Below are positions 1-5,546 of a stretch of 5,546 nucleotides of DNA, one piece after another. A program made the translations under genes and the position numbers. Source of the stretch: an uncultured Centipeda sp. (GTDB lineage: Bacteria; Bacillota; Negativicutes; Selenomonadales; Selenomonadaceae); the NCBI GenBank assembly GCA_937925565.1, contig CALALM010000364.1, positions 1 to 5,546 on the forward strand, given 5' to 3'. The notes under the pieces were generated by a model. That model ran no database searches and was not told the DNA's origin. It worked only from the letters and a program-made list of their open reading frames with translations. Numbering within the stretch: the stretch's first letter is position 1; each line of letters starts with the position of its first letter.

Positions 1-1
1 T

Positions 2-2177
<2,176 letters not shown>

Positions 2178-2181
<4 letters not shown>

Positions 2182-3008
2182 AGACAGAGATTCTTGACCT
2201 CCTCGCATCGAGTATGGAGCGTCTTACGATGCTTGTGGTTGACGGCTCAGAGCATCTCATGCGCCTGCGGGAGATGTATCCAAACGCGGAGATGCACGCC
2301 ATCACGCCCTATCCGGAGATTGCGGAGAACGGGGACATAGCGGCACTCGGCGTACACGCACACCTCCTCGACTGGCGGCGTGATCCCCTGCCGTTCGCGG
2401 ATGAGACATTTGATCGGATTATTTCGGAGTTTGCGATTGAGTCTGCCTATGAACCGTATGACGCGCTCATGGCACTGAACCGCGCGCTCAAGGAGACGGG
2501 GACACTCTACACCTGCTACACGAACATCCGCTATCATCGCGTGCTCGCGGGACTGCGCGACGGGGAGTTCCACGTGCGCGGCGACCGTCATCTCTATGCA
2601 AAGCCCGAGATCGTGCGTCTCCTCAACGATACGCTCTACAAGGAGATTCACTTCTTCGCGGGCGAGCGTGACGATGATCCGGCGATGGGGGAGGCATGGG
2701 CAGAGGAGGGGTTCCAGAATTTCAGCGACGATCTTACGACGCGCACATGGCTCATTGAGGCGTCTCGGAGTACGGCGGCAGCGGCAAATCTCAAGCGGTT
2801 CTTTTCGCATGAAACGCGGCGTACGATTGCGCGCCTCCTGCATCGCGTCGAGTATGACATTGCGGCAGAGAAGGCGGTCATGTCGTTGCGTGAACTATGC
2901 ACGCACGAGGGCATCTTCCACGACTACCTTGCAGATTTTATCACGGAGGTCTGCGTGCATGAGGAACATGTGCGGGCAATGCTCTCGGATTTGCTCGAAC
3001 AAATTTAA
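2178..3008 (+). CDS. Methyltransferase-like protein with degenerate SAM loop
   Basis: A 276-residue protein whose N-terminal 170 residues resemble a class I SAM-dependent methyltransferase. The strand MLVVDGSEHLMRL (18-30) occupies the motif I position, LLDWRRDPLPFADETFDRII (63-82) is the typical late-motif segment (compare LPFpDesFD), and a helix plus LKETGTLYTCYTN follows. The glycine-rich motif I (GxGxG) is absent, since the loop reads VDGSE, so SAM binding is doubtful. Residues about 205-276 are predicted helical and have no family I recognise. I place the start at GTG 2178, which overlaps the upstream stop as GTGA and has GGGG at 2164-2167 about ten bases upstream. An earlier in-frame GTG at 2151 would add nine residues (GGAWGLCAV) that look like read-through of the neighbour. 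Coupling to the GT41 gene suggests a partner in glycan or glycoprotein modification. It could be a catalytic methyltransferase of an unusual subgroup or a non-enzymatic relative. Confidence 0.72.
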
Positions 3009-3040
3009 ACGTAAACAACAACAGAACATTTAGTTGACGA
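3009..3040 (+). promoter_or_regulatory. Candidate BirA-type biotin operator
   Basis: Two inverted half-sites, ACGTAAAC (3009-3016) and GTTGACGA (3033-3040), are separated by 16 bases. The bacterial BirA operator, as I recall it, is roughly WTGTWAAC, a 14-16 base spacer, then GTTWACAW. By eye the left half matches seven of eight positions and the right half six of eight. The right half covers the -35 box, so bound BirA-biotinyl-AMP would block RNA polymerase and repress bioB when biotin is plentiful. The match is imperfect, and whether this organism's BirA carries a DNA-binding domain cannot be seen here. Confidence 0.45.
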
Positions 3041-3062
3041 AGATAAAATCCTGCTTTATAAT
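3034..3062 (+). promoter_or_regulatory. Sigma-A promoter for bioB
   Basis: TTGACG at 3034-3039 and a perfect TATAAT at 3057-3062 are separated by 17 bases, which is optimal spacing and only one mismatch from the housekeeping consensus. Transcription would begin near 3068-3070, giving a leader of about 35 bases before the ATG at 3104. The -35 box lies inside the candidate biotin operator, and the -10 box lies inside the left arm of the large inverted repeat. Confidence 0.88.
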
Positions 3063-3101
3063 AGACGACATAAAAATTATCTATTATGAGGCAGGGATTT
3101 T
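3045..3101. repeat. Long inverted repeat spanning bioB -10 box to RBS
   Basis: The left arm is AAAATCCTGC (3045-3054), ttt, ATAATAGA (3058-3065). The right arm is TCTATTAT (3080-3087), gag, GCAGGGATTTT (3091-3101). The 8-base inner arms are perfectly complementary, the outer arms pair except for one extra G, and a 3-by-3 internal mismatch separates them. The loop is 14 bases (3066-3079). The right arm holds the bioB ribosome binding site and ends in six T residues (3098-3103). A transcript reading in from the upstream operon would fold this into a terminator-like, RBS-masking hairpin. A transcript from the local promoter starts inside the loop and cannot. Confidence 0.75.
3088..3097 (+). promoter_or_regulatory. 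bioB ribosome binding site (decides the start)
   Basis: GAGGCAGGGA lies six bases before the ATG at 3104. The alternative in-frame ATG at 3086 has only AT-rich sequence upstream and would place this purine run inside the coding region, so 3104 is the preferred start. Confidence 0.75.
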
Positions 3102-3103
3102 TT

Positions 3104-4114
3104 ATGCGCGAACATCGTATTGCAGAACTCACGAAGAAGATCATTGCAGGCTATCGCATCAGCCGCGATGATGATCGCTCCATCTTTATGGATACGCCGA
3201 TCGAGGAGCTGGGCGAGGGGGCGTACCGTCTGCAAAAGCACTTCTGCGGCAACCACATCGACCTGTGTACGATTGTCAACGGGCGCAGCGGGCGCTGCGG
3301 GGAGAACTGCAAATATTGCGCGCAGGCAGCATGCCACAAGACAGGTGTCGATACCTACGGCTTTCTCCCGCAGGAGGAGATCATTGCACATGCAAAGGCA
3401 AATCAGGATGCGGGCGCAAACCGTTTCTCCATCGTCACCTCGGGCGGCGCGCTCTCGGGCAAGGAATTTGAGAAGGCACTTGCCACGTACGATGAAATGC
3501 GCCGCACGCTTTCCATCGAGCTCTGCGCCTCGCACGGACTCCTCACGCGTAGCCAGTTCCGCCGTCTGCGCGAGGTCGGCGTGACGAGCTATCATCACAA
3601 CATCGAGACCTCGGAGCGCTACTTCCCCGAGATCTGCACGACGCACAGTTACGCCGACCGTATCCGTACGATCAAGGCGGCGCAGGCAGAGGGGCTCTGC
3701 GTCTGTTCGGGAGGCATCATCGGCATGGGGGAGCGGTGGGAGGATCGCTTCGATATGGCGTTCGCGCTCCAAGAGCTCGGCATCGAGTCCATCCCTCTCA
3801 ACTCCCTCATGGCGATCTCTGGGACGCCGCTCGAGCATCTTGCACCACTCTCGGGTGAGGCGATTCTCCGAACGATCGCGATCTTCCGCTTCATCAATCC
3901 GACCGCAAACATCCGCCTCGGCGCGGGACGCAAGCTGCTGCCCGAGAACGGCGCGACGGCGTTCCGCGCGGGTGCGTCCGCATCCATCACGGGGAATATG
4001 CTCACGACTTCGGGTACGACAATTGCCGAGGATATGGAGCTCATCAAGGAGCTCGGTTTCACGAACCGCAACGAAGACTGCAGCGTGTCGACGGGCACCT
4101 GCGGTGCACATTGA
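3104..4114 (+). CDS. bioB: Biotin synthase (radical SAM)
   Basis: A 336-residue BioB that converts dethiobiotin to biotin by radical SAM sulfur insertion, the last step of biotin synthesis, in the cytoplasm. The radical SAM cluster motif is CGENCKYC, with Cys65, Cys69 and Cys72. Other family landmarks are FSIVTSGG (108-115), ELCASHGLL (Cys141), YHHNIETS (163-170), CSGGIIGMGE (Cys201), LNSLMAISGTPLE (232-244) and IRLGAGR (Arg276, the position of E. coli Arg260). Length is normal for the family, and YHHNIETS is the version I associate with clostridial enzymes. The position of E. coli Cys97, a ligand of the sacrificial [2Fe-2S] cluster, is Ser109 here. Two extra cysteines (326 and 333) sit at the extreme C-terminus in DCSVSTGTCG. 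The gene stands alone: no bioA, bioD, bioF or birA lies in the window. It has its own promoter with a candidate biotin operator and ends at a strong hairpin. Starting at ATG 3086 would add six residues but lacks a ribosome binding site. Confidence 0.95.
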   Translation: MREHRIAELTKKIIAGYRISRDDDRSIFMDTPIEELGEGAYRLQKHFCGNHIDLCTIVNGRSGRCGENCKYCAQAACHKTGVDTYGFLPQEEIIAHAKANQDAGANRFSIVTSGGALSGKEFEKALATYDEMRRTLSIELCASHGLLTRSQFRRLREVGVTSYHHNIETSERYFPEICTTHSYADRIRTIKAAQAEGLCVCSGGIIGMGERWEDRFDMAFALQELGIESIPLNSLMAISGTPLEHLAPLSGEAILRTIAIFRFINPTANIRLGAGRKLLPENGATAFRAGASASITGNMLTTSGTTIAEDMELIKELGFTNRNEDCSVSTGTCGAH

Positions 4115-4119
4115 TCTGC

Positions 4120-4163
4120 ATAAAATTAGGGACGCTGCACGAAGTCAGCGTCCCTAATTTTAT
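4120..4163. terminator. Bidirectional intrinsic terminator
   Basis: Perfect 18-base arms, 4120-4137 and 4146-4163, flank an 8-base loop (CACGAAGT). The GC-rich core GGGACGCTG is bounded by AAAATT/AATTTT, so each strand ends in a T-rich tract. It begins five bases after the bioB stop and its right arm contains the stop codon of the convergent Crp/Fnr-family gene (4160-4162). It therefore serves both transcription units. Confidence 0.92.
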
Positions 4164-4858
4164 AGATACTCCTCAAACTTCTCCATATCCAAAATCCGTA
4201 TACTTCGACCCGTCGCCTCAATGATCCCTTCGCGTTGCATTGCGCTCAACTCGCGTGAGAGGGAGGGGCGGCTGACCGCGAGATAGGCGGCGATGAACTC
4301 ACGGCTGACCGTGAGCGTAATCTTCCCTTTTTCGTCGATGTGCGGGAACAGATAGCGCACAATCTTTTCGCGCAGCGTTCCGCTTGCGAGAATCTTGAGC
4401 TTCGTATGCATCCCATACGCTTTGCCGGCAAAGATCTTCATGAGGTTTCGCTGCACGATGAGCGCACTGCGGCGTGGCGCTTCTCCTACATCCAGCGTGA
4501 AGAGATGGCTCGAAACTTCGAGCAGCTTGACATTTGTCACGGCGCGGACATACATATCGTACGGACGGCGTAGCACCTCGTAGACTTCGCCGAACATATC
4601 GCCCGGACGGTTGATCTCCGAGATGAAGATCTGCCGTCCCGAATACGTGTCCTTGAGGATGTGCACCTCCCCCTCGAGCAGGATGTAGAGCGAGTGCGGC
4701 ATCTCCCCGTCGTGGAAGATGACCGCGCCCTTTGGGTACGTTCGCAGTGCTACATCGCTTGAGGCGAGGAGTTCGGTGACCTCCTCCTCATTCATCCCCT
4801 GTGCAAGGGAAGTCTGTGCGAGAATGCGCGCGGCGGTTTCCTTGTCACCGGTTGCCAT
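4160..4858 (-). CDS. Crp/Fnr-family transcriptional regulator
   Basis: A 232-residue regulator with the usual two-domain plan. The N-terminal cyclic-nucleotide-binding-like beta-barrel covers about residues 25-115 (YPKGAVIFHDGEMPHSLYIL at 41-60, LEGEVHI, RPGDMFGEVYEVL at 84-96), a long dimerisation helix about 118-150, and a C-terminal winged helix about 160-230. Its recognition region, SREFIAAYLAVSRPSLSREL (185-204), resembles clostridial family members. The protein has no cysteine at all, so it cannot carry an FNR-type iron-sulfur cluster, and the cAMP pocket motif of E. coli CRP (GELGL with a later R-S pair) is not present. The effector is therefore unknown. AAAGGAG five bases before the ATG supports the start. 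The gene begins two bases after the stop of the flavin reductase gene and shares its transcript, which suggests it responds to a redox or metabolite signal and may control its own operon. Confidence 0.9.
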   Translation of the reverse strand: MATGDKETAARILAQTSLAQGMNEEEVTELLASSDVALRTYPKGAVIFHDGEMPHSLYILLEGEVHILKDTYSGRQIFISEINRPGDMFGEVYEVLRRPYDMYVRAVTNVKLLEVSSHLFTLDVGEAPRRSALIVQRNLMKIFAGKAYGMHTKLKILASGTLREKIVRYLFPHIDEKGKITLTVSREFIAAYLAVSRPSLSRELSAMQREGIIEATGRSIRILDMEKFEEYL

Positions 4859-4860
4859 GC

Positions 4861-5391
4861 TTACTCCTTTATGAGGACATGCTCAATCTCCGCAATATAC
4901 ATAGTATGATAGTCATGTGCGGGATAGTGTATGCGGGGATCGTCCTTTTGTTCCTGCGGATTTACGGCTGCCTCCGTAAAGCAATCCTCGGCAAGCGGTT
5001 GCGCATAGAGTTTCTTCGTGAGCATGGTCAGACGCGCCTCCTCGAAGTACGTATAGGCACCGTGTTCGCAGAGTGTCAGCGCGCTCTTTGCAATCTTATC
5101 CTCATCACGTCCGGAGACGGTTCCGAAATACTGCATCATCGGTTTGTATTTTTTATCAAAGACCGAGAGCGTCATATGATCCGAAGCATCGACGAATTCC
5201 TTTGTGTAGCGTGTGGGGCGAATAAAGATGTAGGCAACGGGGCGTGCCCAGAGCACACCGAGACCTCCCCATGATGCCGTCATACCATTGGTCTTTCTTC
5301 CGTGCGCAGCGCTGACCAGCATCCAGTCCTGACCGATCAACTCAAAAACATTATCTGTCATATCCGTTGGGCGAATTTCCTTAATCGACAT
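4861..5391 (-). CDS. Flavin reductase family protein (flavoredoxin-like)
   Basis: A 176-residue protein of the FMN-binding split-barrel flavin reductase family (DIM6/NTAB, flavoredoxin-like). Members bind FMN and either reduce flavins with NAD(P)H or carry electrons in anaerobes; the exact reaction here is not decidable. Recognisable segments are DWMLVSAAHGRKTNGMTASW (22-41), GGLGVLWARPVAYIFIRPTR (42-61) with YTKEF after it, and MTLSVFDKKYK (73-83). NGMTASWGG and RPTRYT are the flavin-site signatures. The length is typical and there is no signal peptide. An upstream GGGAGG (5398-5403) six bases before the ATG gives a clear start. It is first in a two-gene operon with a Crp/Fnr-family regulator, behind a promoter with an operator-like palindrome. 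Two cysteines (108 and 137) are visible but form no recognised motif. Confidence 0.88.
   Translation of the reverse strand: MSIKEIRPTDMTDNVFELIGQDWMLVSAAHGRKTNGMTASWGGLGVLWARPVAYIFIRPTRYTKEFVDASDHMTLSVFDKKYKPMMQYFGTVSGRDEDKIAKSALTLCEHGAYTYFEEARLTMLTKKLYAQPLAEDCFTEAAVNPQEQKDDPRIHYPAHDYHTMYIAEIEHVLIKE
4864..4870 (-). promoter_or_regulatory. Ribosome binding site of the Crp/Fnr gene
   Basis: AAAGGAG on the minus strand, five bases before the ATG at 4858, lies within the last codons of the flavin reductase gene. It implies translation of the regulator is tied to the upstream gene on a common message. Confidence 0.85.
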
Positions 5392-5416
5392 GATATACCT
5401 CCCTGACTGAAACTCT

Positions 5417-5428
5417 GTAAATATTTAC
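5417..5428. promoter_or_regulatory. Operator-like palindrome GTAAATATTTAC
   Basis: A perfect 12-base palindrome sits just downstream of the -10 box of the minus-strand promoter, over the expected transcription start and ahead of the ribosome binding site. That is a classic repressor position. It matches neither the E. coli CRP site (TGTGA, six bases, TCACA) nor the FNR site (TTGAT, four bases, ATCAA). The Crp/Fnr-family product of the same operon is a natural candidate binder, but this is inference, and the site is AT-rich enough that chance is possible. Confidence 0.45.
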
Positions 5429-5429
5429 C

Positions 5430-5459
5430 ATTATATCATGGCTGTAAAGGAGAAGACAA
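5430..5459 (-). promoter_or_regulatory. Promoter of the flavin reductase-Crp/Fnr operon
   Basis: On the minus strand a perfect TATAAT (5430-5435) is preceded by TG with one base between, an extended -10 element. TTGTCT (5454-5459) lies 18 bases upstream as a four-of-six -35 box. Transcription should start near 5422-5424. The -35 box begins within the T-run of the preceding tRNA terminator. Confidence 0.75.
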
Positions 5460-5480
5460 AAAACCGCCCCGATGGGACGG
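5458..5480 (-). terminator. Intrinsic terminator after the tRNA
   Basis: On the minus strand CCGTCCC, a 3-base loop ATC, then GGGGCGG forms a 7-base-pair GC-rich stem with one G-U pair, followed at once by six T residues. It lies 13 bases after the tRNA CCA end, so it ends the tRNA transcript and insulates the next operon. Confidence 0.88.
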
Positions 5481-5493
5481 CTGTCATATACAA

Positions 5494-5546
5494 TGGTGCT
5501 CACTGAGGGATTCGAACCCCCGACCCCCTCCATGTGACGGAGATGC
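5494..5546 (-). tRNA. tRNA-Val (CAC), 3' portion
   Basis: The minus strand holds the 3' two thirds of a tRNA. Present are an anticodon stem TCTCC/GGAGG with the 7-base loop GTCACAT (U33 then anticodon CAC), a 5-base variable region GGGTC, a T-arm with the loop TTCGAAT, the acceptor strand AGTGAGC, discriminator A and an encoded CCA. CAC decodes the valine codon GUG, and the anticodon arm closely resembles other bacterial tRNA-Val. The acceptor 5' strand (expected GCTCACT) and D-arm lie beyond the window. An Asp reading (GTC) was rejected because it would lack U33. Confidence 0.88.

Noticed and set aside
3066..3103. Riboswitch in the bioB leader
   Set aside because: The leader from the predicted start is only about 35 bases, too short for a known aptamer. 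The hairpin and operator explain the region better.
3077..4111. A 344-codon open frame antisense to bioB
   Set aside because: It mirrors bioB codon by codon, is rich in Arg, Ala and Asp without any domain, and has no ribosome binding site or promoter. It is an artefact of GC-biased codons.
4801..5274. Plus-strand open frame opposite the flavin reductase
   Set aside because: It has a short leucine/valine-rich stretch that might suggest a membrane segment, but it is fully antisense to a confident gene and lacks an RBS.
5494..5546. tRNA-Asp (GTC) reading of the partial tRNA
   Set aside because: GTC as anticodon would put C at position 33 or break the stem. CAC gives U33, a full 5-base-pair stem and a 7-base loop.

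Overview
The window reads as a short, mostly ordinary bacterial chromosomal segment. It has moderately high GC, strong Shine-Dalgarno sites and tight operons, and its proteins look like those of anaerobic Firmicutes: a clostridial-type biotin synthase, a flavoredoxin-like flavin reductase and a clostridial-style Crp/Fnr regulator. A member of the Negativicutes (Selenomonas or a relative) is my best guess. That rests on overall protein flavour recalled from memory, not on a search. Both ends are truncated: the left end runs into what looks like foreign or misjoined sequence, and the right end stops inside a tRNA gene.

Layout. Bases 1 to about 145 carry, on the minus strand, a fragment of a monomeric NADP-type isocitrate dehydrogenase with higher GC than the rest. 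It stops abruptly inside a plus-strand metallophosphoesterase that has lost its N-terminus. This is probably a chimeric assembly join. A plus-strand operon follows: metallophosphoesterase (to 727), a GT41/OGT-like glycosyltransferase (724-2181) and a protein with a methyltransferase-like but degenerate N-terminal domain (2178-3008). These three are linked by 4-base ATGA and GTGA stop/start overlaps. A compact regulatory region (3009-3103) follows, with a near-consensus sigma-A promoter, a candidate BirA-type biotin operator over its -35 box, and a large inverted repeat running from the -10 box to the ribosome binding site of bioB (3104-4114). A perfect 18-base-arm hairpin (4120-4163) then acts as a shared terminator for bioB and the convergent minus-strand operon.

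The minus-strand operon runs from a promoter near 5430-5459 through a flavin reductase family protein (4861-5391) into a Crp/Fnr-family regulator (4160-4858), two bases apart. A 12-base perfect palindrome lies at the expected transcription start of this operon. Further right are the intrinsic terminator and 3' half of a minus-strand tRNA-Val(CAC).

How the genes fit together. The first operon looks like a glycosylation or cell-surface modification unit of unknown target. bioB is a stand-alone biotin gene with its own biotin-responsive-looking control; no other biotin genes are in view. The flavin reductase/regulator pair suggests redox-linked control, possibly autoregulated. I saw no mobile element, CRISPR array or defence system. 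The points most worth checking are the bioB control region, the altered cysteine pattern of BioB and the left-end junction.
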